A stretch of 64,000 nucleotides of DNA from positions 372,001-436,000 of the forward strand of contig JACNMN010000001.1 in NCBI GenBank assembly GCA_020622165.1, in the 5' to 3' direction. The stretch comes from Boseongicola sp. H5 (GTDB lineage Bacteria; Pseudomonadota; Alphaproteobacteria; Rhodobacterales; Rhodobacteraceae). The translations under genes and the position numbers were made by a program. Below the pieces are notes generated by a model that worked only from the letters and a program-made list of their open reading frames with translations, did no database searches and was not told the origin of the DNA. Positions 56,749 to 64,000 of the stretch are shown here, piece by piece. How positions within the stretch are numbered: position 1 is the first letter of the stretch; each line of letters starts with the position of its first letter.

Positions 56749-57369
56749 ATGGCTATCCTGACACCCGCAAAATACGCTGTCTTCGCCTTGGCCGCCTTGG
56801 CGCTGGCCGGTTGCGCATCCACCCTCGACCGGCAGGCCGGCGGACGCATGGACGAGGGGGGCTTCGGCAACCCGACCATGAACAACGTGCTCGTGATGTC
56901 CGGTCAGCGCAGTTACGTGGAAAGCCTCGCGGAGCGATTCGCCGCCGAGGTGCCCACGACCATCACATTTGCGTTCAATTCGGCGCAACTTGACGATGCG
57001 GCGCGTACCACGCTCCGCCGCCAGGCGACCTGGATCCGGCAGTTCCCCGAGGTGCAGTTCAGCGTGTACGGCCATACCGATCTGGTCGGCAGCCAGGCCT
57101 ACAACCAGCAGCTCGGGCTGCGCAGAGCGCGGGCCGCGGTGAATTACCTGGTCAGTCAGGGGATCAGCCGCAGCCGGCTCCATGCCCTTGTTTCCCTAGG
57201 GGAAACACAACCGATCGTTGCAACCCAGAGCCGGGAACGCCGCAATCGCCGGACCGTGACCGAGGTCAGCGGGTTCGTGCAGGACAACCCGATGGTTCTT
57301 GATGGCCGATATGCGGCAATCGTCTACCGGGCCTATTCCAGCGGCACCCCCGGAGCGGCGGAAGAGTAG
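56749..57369 (+). CDS. OmpA-type lipoprotein in the CpaD position of the tad cluster
   Basis: 206 residues. Lipobox LALAGC (Cys at 22), then an unassigned stretch, then an OmpA-like domain from about 65: ITFAFNSAQLDD, VYGHTDLVGSQAYNQQLGLRRARAAVNYLVSQGI and RERRNRRTV. No CpaD/RcpB homology is visible, yet the gene lies between cpaC and cpaE where cpaD is expected. A peptidoglycan anchor for the secretin is a reasonable guess. It ends with a terminator. Confidence 0.83.
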   Translation: MAILTPAKYAVFALAALALAGCASTLDRQAGGRMDEGGFGNPTMNNVLVMSGQRSYVESLAERFAAEVPTTITFAFNSAQLDDAARTTLRRQATWIRQFPEVQFSVYGHTDLVGSQAYNQQLGLRRARAAVNYLVSQGISRSRLHALVSLGETQPIVATQSRERRNRRTVTEVSGFVQDNPMVLDGRYAAIVYRAYSSGTPGAAEE

Positions 57370-57384
57370 CCTCGCACCTGTTGG

Positions 57385-57408
57385 TCGCCACGCCCCCCGG
57401 CGTGGCGA
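57385..57408 (+). terminator. Terminator after the OmpA-type gene
   Basis: TCGCCACGCC (57385-57394) pairs with GGCGTGGCGA (57399-57408), a 10-bp stem with a CCCC loop, followed by TTTCCC. It lies 16 bases after the stop, so cpaC and the OmpA gene end here and cpaE starts a new unit. Confidence 0.75.
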
Positions 57409-57421
57409 TTTCCCAATAGTT

Positions 57422-57448
57422 TGGGCAATTTGGTCGTATTGTTGCCCA
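57422..57448. promoter_or_regulatory. Inverted repeat upstream of cpaE
   Basis: TGGGCAA (57422-57428) and TTGCCCA (57442-57448) are perfect 7-bp inverted arms with a 13-base spacer in an AT-rich stretch between the terminator and the cpaE start. The position is suitable for an operator of the cpaE-cpaF-tadBC unit. Confidence 0.4.
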
Positions 57449-57596
57449 TTTTAGCAGCCAAAACAGTCTCAAGGCATGGGGCGATTCCGCATCCGAGCAG
57501 CGCGGAAATGACCCTGGCCCATCTGACCCGGCAAAAACATGCAGGGCCCGGGTGGCTACAGAACCTGGCGAAGTCAGGCAATATGGGAATTGAGGA

Positions 57597-58850
57597 ATGA
57601 GTGGCGGACTTGCGCTGAAATCAGACCCCGCACCGATCGTGGCTTCCACGATCTCCCGGGATGTTCAGAAATTCGATCTGCTGATCGATGACATGGAAGC
57701 CGAACTGGGTGAGTCCTGGGGCGATCTGCACCTGGAGGAGGCCCGCGCCTTTCTTGACCAGACCGAATCCGGCGAGCTGGAATTCGTGGCCATCGCCGTG
57801 GATCAGAGCGACGAGGGCGATATCGGCCTGATCGGCGAGATCATTCGCGGCGCGAAGGAAAAAGACATCAAGGTCATCCTGATCGCTGACGATCTCAGCA
57901 CGCAAGGCCTGCACCAGCTTCTGAAGCTGGGGGCGGATGATTTCGTGCCCTATCCCCTGCCCGAACGGGCCCTGCACGACGCGATCAAGAGAATCCGCGA
58001 ACCGGAGCCCGTCGTAAGGCTGCCCGCCCCGCCGCAAAGCGGATCGACCATCGATCCGTCCCCGCGTCTGGAGGGTCGCTCGGCCATCTTCGCGGTGCAA
58101 AGCCTTGCCGGCGGCACCGGGGCCACCACGCTGGCGGTCAATCTTGCGTGGGAACTGGCCAATATCGACAAGAAGAAATCCCCGTCGGTCTGCCTGATCG
58201 ACCTGGATCTTCAGTTCGGCTCGGCCTCCACATTCCTTGATCTGCCGCGCCGCGAGGTGATCCTCGAAGTGCTGTCGGACAGCCAGAGCATGGACGTGGA
58301 CGCGTTCAAGCAGGCGCTGGTGGATTACCACGGCAAGATGTCGGTGTTCACCGCGCCGGCGGAGATCATTCCGCTGGACATGATCGGCCCCGAGGATGTG
58401 GAGGCGATACTGAACCTCGCCTCGGAATGCTTCGACATCGTCATCATCGACATGCCGACCACGATCGTGCAGTGGACCGAAACGATCCTTCACCGGACGG
58501 ATGTGTTCTTCGCCATGCTGGAACTGGACATGCGCTCGGCCCAGAACGCGATGCGCTTCATCAAGGCGCTGCGGTCGGAGGATCTGCCGCTTGAAAAGGT
58601 GAATTTCGTCCTGAACCGCGCCCCCAAAAGCCTCGATCTGAACGGGAAATCCCGTGTCAAACGCCTGGCCGACAGCCTTGGCGTGAAGATTTCGACGCAA
58701 TTGTCCGATGGCGCCAAGCAGATCACGCAATGTGCCGACCACGGCGTGCCTCTGGCCGAAATGGCAAAGAAAAACCCGTTGCGCAAAGACATCATGAAAC
58801 TGGGCAGCGGCCTCTTCAATGCGATGCTGTCAGAAGCCGCCACCGGCTAG
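57597..58850 (+). CDS. cpaE: Pilus assembly ATPase CpaE/TadZ
   Basis: 417 residues. N-terminal receiver-like domain (to about 140) with LKLGADDFVPYPLPE, then a MinD/ParA-like ATPase whose P-loop reads AGGTGATTLA (about 170), lacking the usual Lys before the Gly pair and at the GK[T/S] position, and a Walker B-like IVIIDMPT near 285. TadZ-type proteins set the pilus site at a cell pole. The change in the P-loop means ATP binding is doubtful. Start ATG with a GGAA upstream; 12 bases to cpaF. Confidence 0.9.
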   Translation: MSGGLALKSDPAPIVASTISRDVQKFDLLIDDMEAELGESWGDLHLEEARAFLDQTESGELEFVAIAVDQSDEGDIGLIGEIIRGAKEKDIKVILIADDLSTQGLHQLLKLGADDFVPYPLPERALHDAIKRIREPEPVVRLPAPPQSGSTIDPSPRLEGRSAIFAVQSLAGGTGATTLAVNLAWELANIDKKKSPSVCLIDLDLQFGSASTFLDLPRREVILEVLSDSQSMDVDAFKQALVDYHGKMSVFTAPAEIIPLDMIGPEDVEAILNLASECFDIVIIDMPTTIVQWTETILHRTDVFFAMLELDMRSAQNAMRFIKALRSEDLPLEKVNFVLNRAPKSLDLNGKSRVKRLADSLGVKISTQLSDGAKQITQCADHGVPLAEMAKKNPLRKDIMKLGSGLFNAMLSEAATG

Positions 58851-58862
58851 GGAAAGATCGCC

Positions 58863-60326
58863 ATGTTCTCGAAGTACAAGAAACCCTCGGCTGCCAGCCC
58901 CGTACCGCCCATTGCAGCCGTGCCCGAACCCGATGCGCCCGAAACCGGTGCGGCGGCAACCGAGGCGCCCAAGGTCCAGCGCAAGCAGATGTCGGACGGC
59001 GAGCCCGCCCGGCCGGCGGCGGAGGTTGCAAATCTCGACAAGGAGAAGAAACGCCGTCTCCGTCTGGACGAGATCAAGACCGAGATGCACCACCGGCTGC
59101 TCGAAAACCTGAACCTGTCCGCACTGGAAAGCGCCAAGGATACTGAGCTGAAGGCGGAGATCATGGCGATCACCACCGAAGAGCTGAGCGAGATGGGCGT
59201 CGTTCTGAACCGCGAAGACCGTCAGACGCTGCAAACGGAGCTTTTCGACGAGGTGACCGGCCTTGGCCCGCTGGAACCGCTTCTGAAGGACGACACGGTC
59301 AACGACATTCTGGTCAATGGCCCGAACCGCGTATTTGTGGAACGCGATGGCCGCCTGACCCTGACCGATGTGCGCTTCAAGGACGAGCGTCACCTTCTCA
59401 GGATCATCGACAAGATCGTGTCGGCCGTCGGCCGCCGGGTCGACGAATCCAACCCGCATGTGGACGCGCGCCTCAAGGATGGCTCGCGTTTCAACGCGAT
59501 GGTCCCGCCCGTGGCCGTCGACGGCTCGCTGGTTTCCATCCGGAAATTCAAGAAGGAAAAGCTCGGGGTCGACGACCTGGTGAAGTTCGGCGCCTTCTCC
59601 GAGGAGATGGCCGCCTATCTGCAGGCCGCCGTCGCCACCCGGCTGAATGTGATCGTCTCGGGCGGGACCGGCTCGGGCAAGACAACCACGCTCAACGCGC
59701 TTTCAAGCTTCATCGACAATTCCGAGCGGATCCTGACGATCGAGGATACCGCGGAACTGCAGCTGCAGCAGGTCCATGTGGGCCGGATGGAAAGCCGGCC
59801 CCCCAATGTCGAGGGCAAGGGCGCCGTCACGCAGCGCGATTGTCTGAGGAACGCGCTGCGGATGCGGCCCGACCGGATCATCGTCGGGGAAACCCGCGGC
59901 GACGAGGTGATCGACATGCTGCAGGCGATGAACACCGGGCATGACGGCTCGATGACCACGATCCACGCAAACTCCGCCCGCGATGCCTGCTCGCGTCTGG
60001 AAAACATGATCGCCATGTCGGGCATCGAGATGCCGATCAAGGCGGTTCGCGCGCAGATCTCCTCGGCGGTCAATCTCATCGTGCAGGCCTCGCGCCTTCA
60101 GGACGGCTCCCGCCGGATGGTCTCGATCACCGAGGTGACGGGCATGGAGGGCGAGGTGATCTCGATGCAGGAAGTCTTCCGCTATCAGCGCCTTGGCCTG
60201 AAACCCGACGGAAAGATCATCGGGCGGTTCACCGCCTGCGGCGTGCGTTCGCATTACTCCGAGCGCTTCAAGCAATGGGGGTATGACCTGCCGATGTCGA
60301 TTTACGACCCCGTGGCAGCGGAGTAG
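58863..60326 (+). CDS. cpaF: Tad pilus secretion ATPase CpaF/TadA
   Basis: 487 residues. N-terminal Pro/Lys-rich region (1-90), then the GSPII_E/CpaF domain: [14 protein letters not shown] near 155, Walker [15 protein letters not shown] near 263, the Asp box [12 protein letters not shown] near 290, Walker B-type [15 protein letters not shown] near 338 and the His box [15 protein letters not shown] near 360. The hexamer powers pilus extension (and perhaps retraction). Ends 5 bases before tadB. Confidence 0.95.
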   Translation: MFSKYKKPSAASPVPPIAAVPEPDAPETGAAATEAPKVQRKQMSDGEPARPAAEVANLDKEKKRRLRLDEIKTEMHHRLLENLNLSALESAKDTELKAEIMAITTEELSEMGVVLNREDRQTLQTELFDEVTGLGPLEPLLKDDTVNDILVNGPNRVFVERDGRLTLTDVRFKDERHLLRIIDKIVSAVGRRVDESNPHVDARLKDGSRFNAMVPPVAVDGSLVSIRKFKKEKLGVDDLVKFGAFSEEMAAYLQAAVATRLNVIVSGGTGSGKTTTLNALSSFIDNSERILTIEDTAELQLQQVHVGRMESRPPNVEGKGAVTQRDCLRNALRMRPDRIIVGETRGDEVIDMLQAMNTGHDGSMTTIHANSARDACSRLENMIAMSGIEMPIKAVRAQISSAVNLIVQASRLQDGSRRMVSITEVTGMEGEVISMQEVFRYQRLGLKPDGKIIGRFTACGVRSHYSERFKQWGYDLPMSIYDPVAAE

Positions 60327-60331
60327 CGGAT

Positions 60332-61300
60332 ATGCAACTTAGCATCGAACCTCTTATTTACATTGGCATTTTTGTCGGCATCGTGATGCTGGTAAACGGC
60401 ATCTATCTGATGGTCTTCGGCAAGTCCGTGTCGATGAATGCGCGGGTCAACCGGCGCCTGACCATGCTTGAGAAGGGATCCTCCCGCGAGGACGTTCTGG
60501 CAAAGCTCCGCAAGGAGATGGACCAGCACATGAAGTCGCGGACCATCCCGCTTTACTCGCTGATCGCGGACAAGGCGCAGAAGGCCAATATCGCCTTCAC
60601 ACCGCAGCAATTGATCATCGTCATGGGCGTGCTGACCGTGACGGCCTTTCTCGTGCTCACGCTTCTGACCGGGGCCTCCCTGCCGATCCGGCTGCTGATC
60701 TCGGTCGCGATGGGCGTGGGCGGCGTGTTCTACTGGGTCAACTCCAAGGCCAAGAAGCGCATCGGCATGATCGAGGAGCAGTTGCCCGACGCGGTGGAGC
60801 TGATGGTGCGCGCGCTGCGCGTGGGCCACCCGTTCGTGTCGGCCATCAACACCGTTGCCAAGGAGGTTGCCGACCCGCTCGGCTCGGAACTGGGCGTTAT
60901 CGCCGACGAGGCCGCCTATGGCCGCGACATCGCCGAAAGCATTCAGAACATGGCCGATCGCCTTGATTTGCAGGATCTGCGGTTCATGGCGGTGGCTGTG
61001 GGCATCCAGCAGACCTCGGGCGGCAATCTGGCCGAAATCCTTGAGGGGCTGGCCAATGTGATCCGGGCGCGCTTCAAGCTGTTCCGCCGGGTGAGAGCCA
61101 TCACCGCCGAGGCGAAATGGTCCGGCAGCTTCCTGTCCTTCTTTCCGATCCTGTGCCTGATCGGCATCAACGTCATGCAGCCCGATTACTACAGTGAAGT
61201 GATGGAAAGCCCCGTCTTCATTCCCGCCGCCGCGGTGGTGGGCGTCATGTTGTTCGTCAACATGGTTTTCATGCGTATCATGGTCAACATCAAGGTCTGA
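60332..61300 (+). CDS. tadB: Tad pilus inner-membrane protein TadB
   Basis: 322 residues. One N-terminal membrane helix (9-30) and others at about 90-110, 115-135, 270-290 and 300-320. The T2SS F domain lies between about 155 and 280: ELMVRALRVGHPF, then SGGNLAEILEGLANVIR and the ITAEAKWSGSFLSF stretch. Works with TadC as the platform protein. Ends 14 bases before tadC. Confidence 0.9.
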   Translation: MQLSIEPLIYIGIFVGIVMLVNGIYLMVFGKSVSMNARVNRRLTMLEKGSSREDVLAKLRKEMDQHMKSRTIPLYSLIADKAQKANIAFTPQQLIIVMGVLTVTAFLVLTLLTGASLPIRLLISVAMGVGGVFYWVNSKAKKRIGMIEEQLPDAVELMVRALRVGHPFVSAINTVAKEVADPLGSELGVIADEAAYGRDIAESIQNMADRLDLQDLRFMAVAVGIQQTSGGNLAEILEGLANVIRARFKLFRRVRAITAEAKWSGSFLSFFPILCLIGINVMQPDYYSEVMESPVFIPAAAVVGVMLFVNMVFMRIMVNIKV

Positions 61301-61314
61301 GGACGGGCAAGCAC

Positions 61315-62307
61315 ATGGACTTCATCCAAAACCTTCTGGCCAGCATCAACGAGGTCATGACCGGCATGTTCGGCGATCTGGGTCCCCTGATCCTGGTCGG
61401 CGGGCTCGGGTTCCTGCTGGTCATCGTCGCATTGCCCGCGTTTCTGTTTCGAAAGCAGGACCCGCTGGACAAGCTGCGGAACCAGACGAAAACCGAAAAG
61501 GAAAAAACCACTGGGCGCGCGTTGCGCGTCGGTGGCAAGGACCAGAGACTTGACCGTTTCGCGCAATTCCTCGAACCCCAGAATGTGGACGAGCTCAGCC
61601 AGGTCCGCCTGACCCTGATCCGCGCCGGATACCGGTCGAAAGGTGCGGTCCAGACCTTCCATTTCGCGCAATTCGCGCTTGGCCTGGGCCTTCTCGCCAT
61701 CGGCTCGATCTATGTCCTGATCGCCCCCGGTCTCAGCGCGCAGGCGTCGATCCTGTCGGTGATCGTACCGGGCGGCATCGGGTACTTCCTTCCGAAATAC
61801 TGGGTGACCAAACGGGTCCAGAAACGGGCCGAGGAAATCACCCAGGGCTTCCCCGACGCGCTGGACCTGATGCTGGTCTGCGTGGAAGCGGGCCAGTCGC
61901 TGGATCAGGCGATCATTCGCGTCTCCAAGGAGATGCGCGCCGCCTACCCCGCCCTGTGCGAGGAATTCGAGATGGTGGCCTATGAAATGAAGGCCGGCAA
62001 GGACAAGACCAAGGTCTTGCGCGACATGGGCGAACGGGTCGATATTCAGGATGTGAACAGCTTTGTCACCGTGTTGATCCAGTCGGCGACATTCGGGACC
62101 TCGGTCGCCGATGCGCTTCGGGTCTATGCCAGCGAGATGCGCGACAAGCGTGTGTTGCGCGCCGAGGAAAAAGCCAACAAGCTGCCCACGAAGCTGACAC
62201 TCGGCACGATGATGTTCTGTGTGCCGCCCTTGCTGATCATCCTGATCGGCCCGTCGGTTTACGGGATTGCCCAGAACCTCGGTGGAGCTGGCAGCAGCGG
62301 GTTCTGA
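61315..62307 (+). CDS. tadC: Tad pilus inner-membrane protein TadC
   Basis: 330 residues. Membrane helices at about 20-45, 118-140, 145-165 and 295-320. The T2SS F domain has LDLMLVCVEAGQSLDQAI near 185 and ATFGTSVADALRVYASEMR near 260, ending with a hydrophobic helix (MMFCVPPLLIILIG). Second platform protein with TadB. 15 bases to the TPR gene. Confidence 0.9.
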   Translation: MDFIQNLLASINEVMTGMFGDLGPLILVGGLGFLLVIVALPAFLFRKQDPLDKLRNQTKTEKEKTTGRALRVGGKDQRLDRFAQFLEPQNVDELSQVRLTLIRAGYRSKGAVQTFHFAQFALGLGLLAIGSIYVLIAPGLSAQASILSVIVPGGIGYFLPKYWVTKRVQKRAEEITQGFPDALDLMLVCVEAGQSLDQAIIRVSKEMRAAYPALCEEFEMVAYEMKAGKDKTKVLRDMGERVDIQDVNSFVTVLIQSATFGTSVADALRVYASEMRDKRVLRAEEKANKLPTKLTLGTMMFCVPPLLIILIGPSVYGIAQNLGGAGSSGF

Positions 62308-62322
62308 TCAGGGAGAAGGATC

Positions 62323-62895
62323 ATGATGCGGGGGCTCATCATCATCACCACACTCATCGCGCTGGCCGCCTGCAACAATCAGGCGGCCGTGCCTTTGGGG
62401 GCCGAGCGGCAGGGTCTGCCTGCGCCGTCCGGCACGCCTGTCCTGCGCAATGCGGTGGACGGGCTGATCGTGGGCCACCGGCTGATGGATGCCGGCGAAT
62501 ACGAGCTGGCGCTGCGGGCCTATACCCGCTCGGCCGCCACCGATGGTACAACGCCCGCGCATCTGTCGGCCATGGGCTCCGCCAATCTGCAACTCGGGCG
62601 GCTGGGACAGGCCGAAACCCTGCTGCGCGCGGCGATCGAGGAAGACCCCGATTTCCCCCCCGCCTGGAACAATCTCGGCGTCGTTCTGATGGAACAGGGC
62701 GAATACGGCGAGGCGCGGCAGGTCTTTCAGCACGCCTTCGCGCTGGATAGTGGCCAAACAGACTCCATTCGTGAAAACTTGCTGCTGGCTATCGCAAGAA
62801 TGGAGAATACCGGGTATATTCCTGAAGATAATGAAAACCGCTATGACTTGGAGCGTCGCGGCGGGGGCCTTTATGTCCTCTACGAGACTCCGTGA
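62323..62895 (+). CDS. TPR lipoprotein of the tad cluster (TadD-like)
   Basis: 190 residues. Lipobox ALAACN (Cys at 17). Three or so tetratricopeptide repeats between about 50 and 160, e.g. SAMGSANLQLGRLGQAETLL and NLGVVLMEQGEYGEARQVF. TadD-type TPR lipoproteins help secretin assembly or pilotin functions in Tad systems. A purine stretch (GGGAGAAGG) precedes its ATG pair. Confidence 0.85.
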   Translation: MMRGLIIITTLIALAACNNQAAVPLGAERQGLPAPSGTPVLRNAVDGLIVGHRLMDAGEYELALRAYTRSAATDGTTPAHLSAMGSANLQLGRLGQAETLLRAAIEEDPDFPPAWNNLGVVLMEQGEYGEARQVFQHAFALDSGQTDSIRENLLLAIARMENTGYIPEDNENRYDLERRGGGLYVLYETP

Positions 62896-62925
62896 ACATA
62901 GCGATCGAGCAGTAAGAGGTCGCCA

Positions 62926-63783
62926 ATGCGCCTGACCACCCGGATCACTCTGGTTGTCGGCTTGTCCGTCGGACTTGCCGCATGCGGAAACTCCGACCGT
63001 GCGGATGTCGATCGCGCGATGGATTCCATGAATGTCATCGACGAGACAAACCTCAACGATATCATGCTGACCGTGGCCGACCCCGAAGAGGCGGTCGCCT
63101 ATTTCCGGCGCGCCTCCGCCGCGGAGCCCGAACGCGTCGACCTGCGACGGGGCCTGGGCCAAAGCCTGATCCGCGCCGGGCGCGCCACCGAGGCCGCAGT
63201 TGTCTGGCGCGCCGTTGTCGACACCGGCGAGGCCACGGATCAGGACCGCGTGGATTTCGCCGACGCGCTGATCCGCAACGGCGATTGGGAAGAAGCCGAG
63301 GCGCAGCTCGATCAGGTGCCCCCCACCTTCGAGACTTTCGAGCGGTACCGTCTGGAAGCGATGATCGCCGACAGCAATCAGGAATGGGAAAACGCCGATA
63401 GTTTTTATGAAACGGCCGTTGGCCTGACGACGCGGCCGGCGGGCGTTCTGAACAACTGGGGCTTTTCCAAGCTGACACGCGGCGACAGCGAAGCCGCCGA
63501 ACGGCTGTTCACCGAGGCCATCACCTACGATCCGAGCCTGTTCACCGCCAAGAACAACCTCGTTCTGGCCCGTGCCGCGCGGGGCCAGTACGGGCTTCCG
63601 CTGGTCCAGATGACCCAGATCGAGCGGGCGCAATTGCTGCACACCGCCGCGCTTGCCGCGATCCGTCAGGGGGAGGTCGATGTGGGCCGCGGCCTGCTGG
63701 CGGAGGCGATCGACGCCCATCCGCAGCATTTCGATGCCGCCGTCCGGGCGTTGCGCGCCCTTGATACCGAGGTTCGCGGCTGA
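62926..63783 (+). CDS. tadD: Second TPR lipoprotein of the tad cluster (TadD-like)
   Basis: 285 residues. Lipobox GLAACG (Cys at 21). TPR-like helices from about 55 to 260, including VAYFRRASAAEPERVDLRRG, AVLNNWGFSK (split NNWGFSKLTRGD) and ITYDPSLFTAKNNLVLARA. It has about twice the TPR content of the gene before it. Its stop overlaps the prepilin peptidase start (TGATG). Confidence 0.85.
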   Translation: MRLTTRITLVVGLSVGLAACGNSDRADVDRAMDSMNVIDETNLNDIMLTVADPEEAVAYFRRASAAEPERVDLRRGLGQSLIRAGRATEAAVVWRAVVDTGEATDQDRVDFADALIRNGDWEEAEAQLDQVPPTFETFERYRLEAMIADSNQEWENADSFYETAVGLTTRPAGVLNNWGFSKLTRGDSEAAERLFTEAITYDPSLFTAKNNLVLARAARGQYGLPLVQMTQIERAQLLHTAALAAIRQGEVDVGRGLLAEAIDAHPQHFDAAVRALRALDTEVRG

Positions 63784-64000
63784 TGGAGCTGACATTTGCC
63801 GAAGCCGCCTGGTTCCTGCCCTTCGTGCTGCCGATCTGTCTTTGGGTGGCCTGGTCCGACCTGCGGGAGATGCGGATCCCCAACGTCGCCGTTCTGGCGC
63901 TGGCGGGCGGATTTCTGGCGATCGGGCTGATCGTGTTGCCCTTTGACGCCTATCTTTGGCGTCTGGCGCAGCTTCTGGGCGTATTGGTCATCGGCTTCGT
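63783..64000 (+). CDS. cpaA: Prepilin peptidase CpaA/TadV, N-terminal part (cut by the window end)
   Basis: 72 residues are visible. The first membrane helix is WFLPFVLPICLWVAWSD, followed at once by SDLREMRIPN, the conserved aspartate and RIPN of type IV leader peptidases (first catalytic Asp). A second helix (AVLALAGGFLAIGLIVL) follows. The rest, with the second catalytic Asp, lies beyond 64000. It would cleave the leaders of the three pilins at the Gly before the hydrophobic helix. ATG overlaps the preceding stop. Confidence 0.85.
   Translation, partial: MELTFAEAAWFLPFVLPICLWVAWSDLREMRIPNVAVLALAGGFLAIGLIVLPFDAYLWRLAQLLGVLVIGF

Noticed and set aside
63653..63946. Separate plus-strand frame across the end of the TPR gene and start of the prepilin peptidase
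   Set aside because: It is out of frame with both genes, Arg-rich and without a ribosome site.

Overview
The window is 64 kb of GC-rich chromosomal DNA that most resembles an alphaproteobacterium of the Rhodobacterales (Roseobacter/Paracoccus relatives). This rests on content, not on a database search. It has a gcrA cell-cycle regulator, an atpHAGDC operon with no F0 genes beside it, a phosphatidylcholine synthase, a bacterial alternative oxidase, a divergent metR/metF pair, and a tad/cpa pilus cluster with short pilins of the kind common in that order. I see no rRNA, tRNA, CRISPR array, insertion sequence, integrase/att site or prophage. Almost everything reads as core chromosome with short gaps and many 4-bp start/stop overlaps.

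Layout. 1-6.6 kb: a cut gene end, a marR-type regulator divergent from a small membrane protein with two clear operators between them, then HAD hydrolase, MaoC dehydratase, ribF, YcgN-like protein, threonine aldolase, and two minus-strand enzymes. 6.7-8.1 kb: prs and an H-type lectin-domain protein. 8.3-13.1 kb: the F1 ATP synthase operon on the minus strand. 13.4-18.5 kb: methyltransferase, gloB, clpA, M23 peptidase. 18.5-21.7 kb: an ExbB/TolQ-like plus MotB/OmpA-like pair with a very long coiled coil. 21.8-28.8 kb: ChaC-like cyclotransferase, DUF2125 protein, and the minus-strand run priA-hisC-tyrA-extensin-like. 28.8-33.4 kb: fructose-6-phosphate aldolase/transaldolase-like, DUF484, xerC, pcs, then suhB and the alternative oxidase on the other strand. 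33.5-42.8 kb: metR/metF, a thioesterase, argD-GNAT-argF, EamA transporter, ABC-2 permease, gcrA, MFS transporter. 42.8-52.6 kb: two lytic transglycosylases, AsmA, rimO, M48 lipoprotein, DksA-like protein, histone-deacetylase-like hydrolase and scoAB.

52.9-64 kb is a Tad (Flp) pilus island: three tandem pilins, cpaB, cpaC, an OmpA-type lipoprotein where cpaD would be expected, cpaE, cpaF, tadB, tadC, two TPR lipoproteins and the start of a prepilin peptidase gene cut by the window end. Hairpins separate the pilins from each other and from cpaB, and terminator-like hairpins follow cpaB and the OmpA gene. The island is therefore probably several transcription units, with the pilins expressed separately from the machine.

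The most unusual items are the stator-like ExbB/OmpA pair with about 400 residues of coiled coil, the three pilins with Asp-Trp in place of the usual Glu-Tyr at mature positions 5-6, the alternative oxidase, a HAD protein with an altered first motif beside ribF, and several long inverted repeats in promoter regions. I did not find a complete system that I would call undescribed.
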